DNA of 64,000 bases from Gaertneriomyces semiglobifer. Lineage: Eukaryota > Chytridiomycota > Chytridiomycetes > Spizellomycetales > Spizellomycetaceae. Numbering within the stretch: the stretch's first letter is position 1; each line of letters opens with the position of its first letter. Both the position numbers and the translations under genes were made by a program. Of the stretch, positions 1 to 10,469 are shown one piece after another. The stretch covers positions 248,001 through 312,000 of the forward strand of contig JAHLKF010000014.1 of the NCBI GenBank assembly GCA_025558075.1, written 5' to 3'. The notes below the pieces were generated by a model, which worked only from the letters and a program-made list of their open reading frames with translations, did no database searches and had not been told where the DNA came from.

Positions 1-2
1 GC

Positions 3-158
3 GTTACAGCCATACCACCTTCTGCATTTTACGACCCCTCGGATACGGAAGGTCTAGTGACGACCGGGAAGTTGGCGAGATTTGCGTTTTGCAAGAACCA
101 GGGGATGCTGAAGACTGCAGGACAAAAGATCGAGATGTACTTTGCGAACAAGCAATGA
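3..158 (+). CDS. Kynurenine aminotransferase, 3' end only
   Basis: This is the last 51 codons of a gene entering from the left edge; the frame is open to base 3 and stops at TGA 156-158. The peptide begins VTAIPPSAFYDP and continues with LARFAFCKNQ, then a short helical tail. This matches the C-terminal signature of the fold-type I PLP aminotransferases of the kynurenine aminotransferase/cysteine-S-conjugate beta-lyase group (yeast Bna3), where a PPS.FY element is followed by .RFAFCK. These enzymes transaminate kynurenine to kynurenic acid. The PLP lysine lies outside the window, so substrate preference cannot be judged. The assignment rests on a short but distinctive motif pair. Confidence 0.75.
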   Translation, partial: VTAIPPSAFYDPSDTEGLVTTGKLARFAFCKNQGMLKTAGQKIEMYFANKQ

Positions 159-230
159 ACTGATAAGGCACGGAAACTGTTGATCCTAAAGCTAAAAGCA
201 CTGTACTGAATATATAATATGAGGAGCTAC

Positions 231-1335
231 CTAGATGCGTGCACCGTACTGACTATCCGCAATTTTACACACTTCTAAGCTAAAATCCCACAACTTCTCT
301 TCCTCTTCGTCTGTCACTCCTGCACCCTCCCTCCATTTCCTTCCTTGAGCAAAGTAACTACCGTTTTCTTCCTCCTGGCCTAGTGCGGCCACCAAACTGG
401 TATAGCAGCCATCTACGGCGTTCGGCAATACTTTTTTGAACATGTTCATCGCAGCCGAGCTACCCCAACGGTGAGCATACAGACCCGTCGGGATGACTCC
501 CGGGTGAACGGCGTAGGCTTTTACCCCGGTATCTTTCAAAAGTTTTGCAAGTCGCTTTGTGAAAAGTACATTAGCCAATTTGGAGATGCCATAGTTGCCA
601 ATGCGATTGTAACGCTTCTGGTTCTGCAGTGACTCGTAGTCGATACGGTCAGCACCGTAGTGGGCGCAAGACGACAGGTTGACGATTCGGGAAGGTGCAG
701 ATGACTTGAGCACCGGAAGCAGCAGGTGGGTGAGGTAGAAATGGCCGAGATGGTTGGTACTCATTTGTTGCTCGATCTGTTTCGCTGAGTCAAGGTGGAA
801 CGGAGTATCCATGATACCAGCATTGTCTGTTGAATATATGTTAACATATGATCTGGACGCAGACTCTTTGACTGGAGACTCTCTTACTGATCAATAGTTG
901 AACCCCGACATTCTTCTCTTGAACTTGACTCGCAAAGCTCTTTACACTCTCAAAGTTCATGAGATCCAGTAGATAACACTCAACATTCTGATTTCCAGTG
1001 GTTTGCTTGATATCCTCAACGGCAGCATCACCTCTCTCCCTTGTGCGCGAGCCGAGAATGACTCCCCATCCTCCTTTCGCGAGCGCTCGGCAAGTTTCCA
1101 ACCCAATCCCGTTGTTCCCTCCCGTCACGACAGCCCATCGGTTCGGCCGCGTATCCATATCATGGTTCGTCTGAATGAGGTTCTCGATGCGTTCATTCGT
1201 CTTGCGAGAAGTAAAGAGACCTTGCGCTGCGGCATATGTCCATTCGGCAGCACCTACTCCGCCCACACGCACAAACTGGGGAAGCAGGGTGGCCTTGCTG
1301 ATGCCGACTTCAACGCTTTCTAAAATACTTGACAT
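231..1335 (-). CDS. Short-chain dehydrogenase, retinol dehydrogenase/WWOX-like
   Basis: Two exons (1335-888 and 826-231) give 347 residues. The 61-nt intron starts GTAAGA and ends CAG, and the join restores the family motif NNAG across the splice (residues 150-153), which supports it strongly. The Rossmann cofactor motif TGGNNGIG is at residues 71-78, the structural Asn in NHLGHF near 174, the NLSS serine near 200, and the catalytic YGISK pair at Tyr228 and Lys232. The layout matches the classical SDR branch that includes retinol dehydrogenases and WWOX, NADP-linked reductases of hydrophobic alcohols or ketones. A roughly 65-residue N-terminal extension precedes the Rossmann fold and could hold a membrane or organelle signal. 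The true substrate cannot be told from sequence. Confidence 0.85.
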
Positions 1336-1623
1336 TATGGGTAATTTATTACTTCTATTGACATTCCTTTGACAGCGGGTTCAAACTAACCACCTGCTTT
1401 TATGTCAAACAAGCAAAGGTTCGATTTCGCACTAATAATAATTACGACTACGTGTTCGATCGCGACGGTTAAATCTACTTCGCGACATTTTGACTTTTGG
1501 TACGAGTTTGAACGACGGGCGCACATCGCATTGACGACGTTGACGGGCCGACGTTCATCTGCATTCCACTTATTACAGCGTTCAGTGGATGTGCAGGGCT
1601 GTGGGGGCGTTGAGTTGAGGACA

Positions 1624-2391
1624 TCATGGTTCGGAAGCCTCTTCCAGCAACTTCCGTAAGAGCTTGACTGGCATTCCTATGATCGAGTCTTCATCGCCGT
1701 CTCGACGAGCCAGGTACGGATAGATGATCGCTACCAACCACACTATCAGCTAGGAGTTCACGCAAGCACAGCTGGGAAAAGCCAAACTTACGATCATCAA
1801 TCAAGAACCCGCCGCAGCACCACATAACGTCTCCCTTTTCAATAAGCGCATCAATCACACTCTCCGGTACCGGTTGGAAATATTGACGTGCTACGTCGAT
1901 TCCTGATACTGTCGCTCGCGTTGCAGTATTGGCTGTGGCCAAATGGTCTTAGCATCCAGCGGCCATTTGCATGTTTGCTAGGGAGTGGGTGAGGCGGACT
2001 TACTTACGACAATAGCGCTGTGCGTCTCTGCGGGGACGTCATCTCTATACGATCTCAAAAACCTTCGGCACTCTTCCACGTCTGTAGGCTTTTCCCGGAC
2101 CACACCCTTATATGACACTACTTGGTCCAGTGTTACGACGAGATAGTGCTCGTCTTCGGTTCGCTCTTCAAAGGGCTTCTCCGCCTCTAGTATACGTAAT
2201 ACTGCATCGTTCTTCGCTTTGGCCACGGCCAGACAGACTGTATCGGCATCGTTGGGATTGGTGGACCGGTCAATAACGTTCTTTTCATCTATGTCGGGAG
2301 AAAGCGTACGTGCTACTGGAATGGGCGGTGTAGCGCTCTTCAAAATACGCAGACGGAACTTGGAGGATGTTGCAATAAGTATTGGAATCAT
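1624..2391 (-). CDS. Maf-like nucleotide pyrophosphatase
   Basis: Three exons (2391-2004, 1932-1792, 1730-1624) give 211 residues. The ATG at 2391 is preferred over an upstream in-frame ATG at 2469 because Maf proteins start with a short strand leading into the substrate loop, seen here as PILIATSSKFR. The family landmarks TLDQVV (Asp89), REKP and the Thr-Asn in VVTNTAT follow. Exon 3 joins so that the protein reads GGFLIDDPIIYPYL, matching the family's C-terminal signature, which fixes the acceptor after TAG. Maf proteins hydrolyse non-canonical or pyrimidine nucleoside triphosphates to the monophosphate and pyrophosphate, cleaning the nucleotide pool. Donor choice for intron 1 is ambiguous between two overlapping GTAAGT sites; the inner one keeps the frame. 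Confidence 0.85.
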
Positions 2392-2628
2392 TGTGGTATA
2401 GATGCGAGGCCTAATATTGGTCTGGAGTGCGAGCGCTGAAGTGTGAGATCCGCGGACAGGAAGCCTCATTCCTTATCGATACTTTAATGAAAGCTCCTTC
2501 CATCTTATGTTGGATGAGTATCAGATGGCGGACAGGTCCTATTTGTGTAGCGTCCACTGCGATACCTCAGTTCTGTGCTTTAGAGCTGGAAATGCATTGT
2601 AAACAGCTGATTCAGGAGATACTGACTG

Positions 2629-3088
2629 TCAATTGCGGGTATGTCGCCTGCCATTTGACCGACGCCCTCCACTTTCGGTAGAAAAGGGTCGAGTACCAAG
2701 CGGGCCCCTATAGTAAGTAGGGTAGTTCACTCTTTCCACCGTTTCCCTCCACTCAATGGGTCCCACGACTTGAGTAGAATTTAAAAGTGGATAACTCAAC
2801 GAGAATCTTCCGCTCTCGCTGGTCTTGTTTGTCTCTGCAACATAGTATGCGACCTTTGTCAAGACGGTCGGCCACGTGGCGGTCAACGCTTCGTAATCGA
2901 CGGTCTCGAAAAGGCCACTCAATATGTCCATACTTCTCTATCTCTCGACACTGATGCGCACCGCAGAGGTAGAAACAGATGTAGCCGAACATTCGACCGA
3001 CCCCCCCACCGGTCACATGAAAGCAACACAGAGAAGGCCGGAGATACCGCCGGCTAGGATAAGTCCCACTCTTCGCTATTCCCAGCAT
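2629..3088 (-). CDS. Uncertain small gene, possible membrane protein
   Basis: The first ATG downstream of a good TATA box is at 3088, and an open frame of about 100 codons (2931-2629) ends at 2629. Between them one frame encodes a glycine-rich hydrophobic stretch, RRVGLILAGGISGLLCVAF (about 3072-3016), bounded by stops, which looks like a transmembrane helix needing splice joins on both sides. The downstream frame holds YPTYYRGPLG and a basic C-terminus. I could not find one exon set that joins all pieces cleanly, so the limits are approximate. A small mitochondrial inner-membrane protein is conceivable, but no family was recognised. Confidence 0.3.
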
Positions 3089-3177
3089 GGAATTCAACAA
3101 TCGTGAGAGGTGTCGGGTCCTTGCCAAAGGAATGCGTTGAACGATAACGTTCGCCTGAGGGCCGTGGGATCCGAGGG

Positions 3178-3185
3178 CTTTTATA
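3178..3185 (-). promoter_or_regulatory. TATA box
   Basis: The minus strand reads TATAAAAG here, about 90 bases upstream of the first ATG (3088) of the uncertain small gene and pointing into it. No other gene start lies close downstream on that strand. It is the clearest core-promoter element seen in the window. Confidence 0.55.
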
Positions 3186-3484
3186 GTGCTGCTGAAAAAC
3201 GGTGGCGCAGCGTGGCGCACGAGATTATGTAATACTGTCAAATGGAACAGTGAGAAACTCTATCGCGGTTCGTATGCTTTCGCATGCGAGTCTGCTTGAA
3301 TTTGAAAGCGGCAGTTCAAGAGTTCGCCTTCCATGTCTTTCATCGGATTTCATTACAGGCAGTCGTTCACTTCACAGTGTTAATTCTACGGCCACCTAAT
3401 GATAGGCCCTATTAAGCAAGTGATACCCACAATTTAGATTGCAAGCTGACGCCTTGTATTCTACAGAGCAAGGCGCACACGCTA

Positions 3485-4378
3485 TCATTTATCAACCAGA
3501 CCCTCCTTTCCGCTGGGCTGGTCTCCCAGCTCCACATCATAGAAGTCTACATGATCGCCGTTCTCGTACTCGTCTTTTTCCAGGAGCCGCATCAATGCCA
3601 CTGCAGATGTATTGGGGTCCACCAGCTTCCCTTGTACGTGCATATCAGTATACACATCCCGTAAAGCAACGTCCGGCATTTCTTGGCGAATCCTAGTCTG
3701 CATATCCGTGTCTAGAGGGCCTGGTGCATAATTTAGCACGCGGACTCTAGGATTCTGGGTTTCGTTGTTTCTGTTCTGAGTCTCATCCTCCTCAAGAAGC
3801 GACTCTTCGAGGGCAATGACTTTGTGAATCATGTCACGAGCTGCTTTTCCAGCAGAATAGATGCCCCAACAGTCGAACGGCTGAATACCGGCTAGTGAAG
3901 AAACGTTAACAATGACAGTTTTTTCCACTACCGATGCAAACCTGCGCAGGAAAGCAGCAGTAAGGACGGTCGGTGCAGTGACATTCAGGTCAATAGCAGC
4001 TCGTATGTCTGAAGCCGTTTGGGTGCGGATACGATCTAGCTTCCCCAATGATCCAGCATTGTTGAAGAGGTAGGCCTGCGTGTAAGACGAGACGGCGTCC
4101 GGTACCTGGCGCAGGATTTCCTCTGAAACAAAATCTAGGTTGTGAGATCCAAAATCCGATATCTGAGTGATTACTGCAAGAGAATGAGTGCTTCCGGTAG
4201 ACCGGTGTGCTGCCGTTACGAGGTCTTTGGTGACGGTGAGCTCATGTCGGTCGCGGCTGACAAGGACGAGACAGGACGGCTGCTGGGTAAGGACCGCAGA
4301 CTTCGCAAGCGCAACGGCGATACTCCTTCCGAATCCGCGAGATGCGCCAGTGATGATAAAGACAGCTTTAGATGGCAT
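3485..4378 (-). CDS. SPR: Sepiapterin reductase
   Basis: An intronless gene of 297 residues. It has the SDR cofactor loop TGASRGFG (residues 10-17), NNAGSLG (106-112), the catalytic Ser-Ser near 160, and Tyr174/Lys178 in YSAGKAARD. It ends with NYAPGPLDTDMQ (about 216-227), the signature that separates sepiapterin reductases from other SDRs. The enzyme reduces 6-pyruvoyl-tetrahydropterin and sepiapterin with NADPH in the last steps of tetrahydrobiopterin synthesis in the cytosol. Length and motif spacing match the animal enzyme. Its start lies 132 bp from that of the divergent SHOC1-like gene, so the two share a promoter region. Confidence 0.93.
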   Translation of the reverse strand: MPSKAVFIITGASRGFGRSIAVALAKSAVLTQQPSCLVLVSRDRHELTVTKDLVTAAHRSTGSTHSLAVITQISDFGSHNLDFVSEEILRQVPDAVSSYTQAYLFNNAGSLGKLDRIRTQTASDIRAAIDLNVTAPTVLTAAFLRRFASVVEKTVIVNVSSLAGIQPFDCWGIYSAGKAARDMIHKVIALEESLLEEDETQNRNNETQNPRVRVLNYAPGPLDTDMQTRIRQEMPDVALRDVYTDMHVQGKLVDPNTSAVALMRLLEKDEYENGDHVDFYDVELGDQPSGKEGLVDK

Positions 4379-4510
4379 ATTGTATTAGTTACACCTGGAT
4401 GTGGTTCTTGAGATCAACGCGTGGTGGTAAAGCTCCCGACCTTTTGCCCCTTTGCACTTACGACCAGACCAGCAGTTTAAAAGGGGATAGATCTGCACTT
4501 TGAAATCAAA

Positions 4511-7500
4511 ATGGAACTACAGATAGATGTCAATGAGCCCGAAAACTGGCGTTCCGACGTTCTACCGCTATTACGGCGAATGAATTTTTTCTCAGAATGT
4601 GGGTAACACGTTCGATGAAAGTAGATGCCAAAGACGCTCACAAGCTCCAAACCGTAGTACAGGCCACTTCTATAACTAAGAAAACTGTGCTTGACCATCA
4701 TTCGTTATATTCTGAAGTGGGTTACCTATCTCCGCCCGAGAATGATGACAATGAAATATCGTCGGCACTATCAGCCATTCGTAAACTTGGGATTGGAATC
4801 GGTGTGGATGAACTGGATATTGATGAGAACTTGCACTTATGTGCTCTTGATGAAGATTGGGACGTATCGGACATGCTGGCAATGAATGGAGATAGCGTCG
4901 ACTTTGCAACGGAGTTTCGCATCTTGGAGGAGATTGCCAAAGCTGAATGGCTGAACAACGCGGATGCGGCATTGATAAATGCGATCCGAGGTTAGTGCTG
5001 TTACCGTGCATTGGCCTGTACAGGAATGCTGAAGCACACGCAGCGCCTAGCGAAGCCAACACTTGGATCTCACTACAAGTGGACGAGCCAAATCTCCCTG
5101 CAAAGTCGACTGGCACATCAATACGAGGGACGTTTGCACCTTTCCCGCATTTTAAGGATGTATGCAAAAAGCTTCCTTGTTTTACACTTGGAGCAGTGAC
5201 AGAAATTGCGGAGTTTAACGCTAAGGAATCTAGGTTAGTCCGTTCCAGTTTCCTTAACCACGGCTTCCTTCTTACATTTTCCCATGTGTAGCATCCTTTC
5301 GGAGCCATTTCGCGTTACTAAGAAAGCTGCGAGCTTTCTAACGGAATGTATCGTTCACATCGAGAGCGAGATTGCTTTGCCCGACGTGATATCACAATGG
5401 GTGGCAACTTCCAAGGTAAGCAAGAATTACATCAGTCTTCCAACCGGCTCTGAGACGATGCATAACTTTTCCTTTCTAGTCTGAACTACCTCAAGAGGTG
5501 GAAGCTCCGATCTTTTCCATGCGCGATGAACGAATGCCATCCAGAGCTCTTCTATTGAAGAGGCCGAAGGGTAGTACCCCGCCGCCACAGGATTCTTTAA
5601 CTGGCGATGAGCCCTTCAATGCCCTCATTGATGGTATTAAAACGATACAGACCAACATGGAGTTAGCGGATGAGCACGTTCCTGAGCGCGAACACGAAGT
5701 TCCGGATCCGCTGGCGGAGACGCTAAGCGAAGTTTTTCACGTGGACGAACCTTTGCTGCATAGCTCTCAGGTAATACGCGAAATAACGGAGATTGCTTCT
5801 ACCAAGCCAGTGGAGATCAGGGACCTGTTGGATGACACGGTGGTTCCTACCAAGAAGCGACGATATACCCAGCTTCTCGAGCTGGAACCTCCTATCTTTC
5901 CGGCGTCGCGCGATCCCGGGGCATCCTTAAAGCGAATGAGATTCGACGATGAACCAACACACTCTCTATTGGAAGCCCTCAACTTTGCTGAGAACCAAGG
6001 AGAGGGTTATAAGCCTCCGGACCCACCGGATTTAAGCACCGAAACAACACTGCAGACCGAGTTGGAAAAGTTTTTCGATTTCAATGAAGCCTCGTCAATT
6101 CGAGAAGTATCCTCTCAAGTGCTGCACGCTGAATATAGCATCCAAAGCTCGCGAAAGCTGACGGCACCCACATTGCGACCGCCCAAACCGTTCTACCGTA
6201 AGCCCGACCCGTGGCCTAACTTCCCCGGTCTCATAATTAAATTTCTCAAGTTGTCGCCGTTCCAAAGCTTGGATGCGTCAGATGTTAAGCTCATGCATTG
6301 GAATCCCGTAAGGGCTGTACAGCGGCTTTGCGGAAGTGAAGGGGCTGCTGTTGGGCGGAAAAAGGTTGTGCACGAGACCCTTAAGCAGGGAATGGTGGAG
6401 ACGGACGATTCTGAGATTCTGAGAATAACAGAGGGATTAGACGAGGTGGTATTCACATACGTTGTAGAGCATACGTCAGCCAACCTCACTCTCGATGGCG
6501 ATGAAATCATCACAGCTATGCGTACGGATGTTCCTCGGGTGCTCAGGTCCGAAACGCCTATATCTGCCAGCGGGAGTAAAAAGACGATGTACGACGCAAT
6601 CATATTGGATGAATTGGATTTGGATGCGCTCGAACGGGACCTTTTCAGTCAGAAAGAAGTTTCGCCTGGTTTGGACGAGATTGAGTTTGCTGGGGTGACG
6701 ACTTCTCGAGAGCCCGCCTCAGCCGCGGACACAAAGTTTGCACCATTTGAAGCACTATCGATAGTCGCGAGCACAAATTACGACGAGTGGCAGGGTCCTG
6801 AGAACTGGCAACCAGAGAACAATCTTGATGCCGGTATCAATCTTCCCCAGACGAACACTTCCGACATTGTGCCGACTGGGCCTCGCGTTTCTGGCTTTCA
6901 TGATCATGGTACCGGGCGGAACCGACGCGGCGATGGCCTTATTGTTGAAACCGGCAACACAGAGTTGGCGCACCAGAACACCAAAAATGCAGAAAACATT
7001 GTCTCGATCCAACCGGACGATTATGTGGGACCGGAAGGTCCGAGGTCTTGCGCTGCGATCGCCGCGCATGAACAGCCAACTCCTGTCGTACTGCAGGCCA
7101 AGGAGCCACGCAACTCGTTTTCTGCGAGAACATTTGTAGATGAGTTCCTTCGCATACGAGGCCGTCAGATTCAAAGCGCAGCGCCTATTTCTGGTGTCGA
7201 AGCACCTCCCACGGTCCAGTCACCAATCAAACACACACGCCAGCTACAGCCGCGCAACCTGCCCGTTGAAAGGGCTGCCGGGCATACTGTACTGCCCGAA
7301 TCCCCACAGTTACATCCACCTGCACCTCCCCAATTTTCCGTTCCCGAATTTGCCGCTGATGAGTCTCCTCGATTCACGTACATTGTGAACTCGCATTTGC
7401 TTACCCGCAAGTCTCTAGTGCGGTGTTTAGAACGAGACTACTGTATTGACTTGATTGAGAGGGATATGGCAAGTCACAGGCAAGGCCATAGTAGCCACCG

Positions 7501-8579
7501 CGATGCCGATCTGATCATCGATGAACGAACATGTATGATGTAGGTCACTCGCGGTCGTGTACATCTCCGGCAACCAGTGAGTAATTGGCCGCAATCTGCA
7601 GATATTACCCGCTGAGTCTGGTGGCATTAAATGGCACCAACGCGGTTCCTACGGCGACACTGAAAAGTACTAGGCGCTTTCAGGAGGAAATTGACAAAGC
7701 TTCAAAGACGGAGCTGGGAAATCTTTTACTGCGTCTAGGCTTGAAATTCGAAAACCTATACCTTGTCTTTGAGCCGAACGAAACTCGAAGTATACAGGGG
7801 GGGTAAGGTGCAGTATCTGTGCATCTTTCGTTGCCAGAAACTTATACTGTTTGATGGTCATGCAAAGGGGAACCCGCCTCAGCTCCTATCCATTGGCTCC
7901 GCCGACTGTCAATGCTCTCACACGTATGTACGCATTTGCTGAACTCCTGAAATCTACGGTAGGCACCACCGTGCACATCCTCTTCTCCCACAGCGTTAAG
8001 CACAGCGCTTGGATCACCAGGTGATGAACCTTTAGAAGCCGGCAACCAGTTTTCCCATGGCTGACATTAGCGTGGTCATGTAGGCGGGTTGGTGAAGGGA
8101 TTTCACAACAAATGGATTTACCTTCCGAGACAGTGATGAGACCTTGGCCGTCAAGTCAAGCGTGGCGAACGAGGAATTGGATTACGCAAGAAGAAAGCGC
8201 TGTAAGTCTATACTACTTGATGGTTCTGGTAGGCCTCACAAGGATGGTTGTTCACGTGCCTGCCCCCCAATAACAGCAAGAACGCTTTCTTACGTCCTTT
8301 CCCTCAATCAACTCTTTCAACGCGCAAATCATCCTCACACTTTGTCCTTTGCGGGAGTTTATGAGGATGGACGTTCAGGAGATGGTGGACAAACTTCAGC
8401 AATGGGTGGCTCCTAGAGCGTTGGTGAGAAACCCATTCGTCTCAAATCACTTACCCTTTATGTAACATCCAAGCCTTTAGACAATGTTTCATTCCATGAT
8501 CAACAGGATCCTTGACCCCAGCGACCCGGCGGTAATGATGGGACAGGCTGGAAACAATAGGTGGTCCGCGTGGATGTGA
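4511..8579 (+). CDS. SHOC1/Zip2-like XPF-family meiotic protein
   Basis: Ten exons: 4511-4598, 4658-4990, 5044-5233, 5292-5415, 5480-7539, 7602-7802, 7883-8020, 8084-8201, 8277-8423, 8481-8579, giving about 1,165 residues. The long middle is acidic and divergent. The C-terminal third has an XPF-like fold: RCLERDYCIDLIERD, then DADLIIDERTC joined by splicing to YYPLSLVALNG, then LTRMYAFAELL and HILFSHS. It ends in a helix-hairpin-helix region (QERFLTSFPSINSFNAQ), the usual XPF/SHOC1 tail. The ERKxxxD nuclease motif of active XPF is absent, as in SHOC1/Zip2. That family binds branched DNA with Spo16 and stabilises crossover intermediates in the meiotic ZMM pathway. The first exon and the 7803-7882 intron (alternative acceptor near 7867) are the least certain joins. 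Confidence 0.8.
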
Positions 8580-8788
8580 ACTCGCATCGTGGATTGACAG
8601 ATGATGACCTGCTCAAGGCACAGCTGAATTAAAAAACACCTATTGACGTAGGCTAGATAGGCAGAGATCTCCAACAGTCAAACAGCAGATAGGCAAAATA
8701 GCGTAGGTATTCCCCGCGTGATTAACATACTTTGTACAACTCGCGTGTATGCGGGGTATTGTACAACAACAGTAGGTACCGATGAAAA

Positions 8789-9812
8789 TCAGCGTGATTT
8801 CGTCCTGCACTCCTTGGACTTGGGCGAAGCCTCCTTCTTTTTACTCTTTCCCGCAACTGCATCGTGCAGCATCTTATTGATGTCACCTTTGATTTCATCG
8901 ATGTTATGCTTTTGATCAAAAGTGGCCTTACTCCTTTTGTAGGATTCTTGCTCCCTCTGATAGGTCGCTAGTAATTGCTATCAAAAGACATGAGTACCAA
9001 AAATAAAAAACATCAGGTGCAGCCGTTTGCTTACAGCTTTCTCTGATGGTGTTTTCCTCTTGTAGTACGCTGCAATGGTGCTCAATCTCTCGGGGGCAGA
9101 AACGCCTTCCAACGACCGACCGAGTTCCTGGAGCTGCTTAGAGGTAGACCACTGAGACACCACGCGGAAAAGTTCACCAAATGGTGGCGTCGGCCTTGTA
9201 GGAGCACCGGGCAGCACTGGTGGCTTTTGCGACACGCGTACACCCAACCGTTTCTTGAGTGCCGCCTCCTTTTGTAACACCACGATATCCTTCACTGTCA
9301 ACTTGGAAACCCACTTCTCGTGCGCTGTGCGGTACGCCGCCTTTGCACTCTCAGCGGTTTGGTTAAATTTCTGCCCATCGAAGCGTTAGCTATACGACAA
9401 TTGGTTCAGGCTCGCGAGGTGGTGAAGAGGCTCACGTCTTGCTCGGAAGGATGAAGGTCCTTCCAGACTTTGCTGCCCGCTTCAAACAATGTGATTTTTT
9501 GTTCTTTCGCCTTTGGTTGGAGGATGTTGTGCTTCTCTTTGATGAAATAGCTGAATCCGGTGAGAGGCCCGCGGACGGGAGGGTCTACGCTAAGCTTGGG
9601 GAGAGCACGGAGCTGCTTCGTCAGCTTACTCGTTTCTGCCGAACCAGGTCATGCGTAAGTGTATATGACTGGTGGGAAATGTGATCATTTGTAGTTTGCA
9701 TACCTTCTTTGGAGAGGTTTGTTGACAGCAGCCGCGACTGGAGTGACGTCTTTATTGTGAGCTGAGAGGCAACGCCTGCCCGTCCGAAAAATACGGAAAT
9801 CATCTCGACCAC
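8789..9812 (-). CDS. Mitochondrial two-HMG-box DNA-binding protein (TFAM/Abf2-like)
   Basis: Four exons (9812-9704, 9635-9436, 9370-9035, 8977-8789) give 277 residues with all phases agreeing. The first 34 residues lack acidic residues after position 3 and are rich in Arg, Ser and Leu (for example SLQSRLLSTN), as in a mitochondrial targeting peptide. HMG box 1 spans about 55-123: RGPLTGFSYFIKE, VWKDLHPSEQDKF and AAYRTAHEKW follow the box consensus. A weaker second box spans about 160-232 and ends PSEKAQLLATYQREQESY. The tail is lysine-rich. Two boxes behind a presequence is the layout of TFAM and yeast Abf2, which package mitochondrial DNA and in animals activate its transcription. It is convergent with the SHOC1-like gene. 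Confidence 0.8.
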
Positions 9813-10469
9813 TGGTTACGCACTATATTACAGAAAAGAAGTATCGATACGAGTTATGCGGAATGAGAACGATGGAAGTGAAGAAAGCAACGTCGCTTAT
9901 ATAGTCGCAATAACCAAGTCACAACAGGACCGTACCTTGCTGGACACAACAGTCCCGAACGTGGATAATATCAAAAAACACTCAAGCGCACAGTAGGAAA
10001 CAAGGACCACAGGTGTTTTCCTTCACTACTCACGGAGACAGCAGTGTCATGAGCGGGTTCGCTGTCGAACTGGGAACGCAACACGCGACTGACATCTGAA
10101 CACTTCGGACACTCTCCCGTCGACGCGATGTGCAGTTATCAATATCAAATGTTGCTCATGTAATACACACGCGTGTGGGCTCCGACATTCCGCCTGGCAA
10201 AAACAGGCGGGTCTGAACGAGCCTCTGCATGGCGCCCCGGGGAATTTTTATACTTTGTCCCCCGGTCGTAAAAGATGAGATTTGCTGCTAGGCCATGCGT
10301 ATGACATTTCTTGCGTTGTGTAAAAGCCCCCCTTATGAACTCGGTATGATGGAGACCTGGAAGCGCCTCAGCACATTTTAAAGTCGTCGGCTATTTGAGG
10401 GGATTCTCCAGCTGAATGTACTGAGACTCTGCTTATACTTGCATCTCTATTTATAGGTGTCCACACACG

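Noticed and set aside
7803..7837. 35-nt intron in the SHOC1-like gene
   Set aside because: Unusually short; an 80-nt intron ending CCTCAG at 7882 keeps phase and joins better to the XPF-like sequence, so it was preferred.
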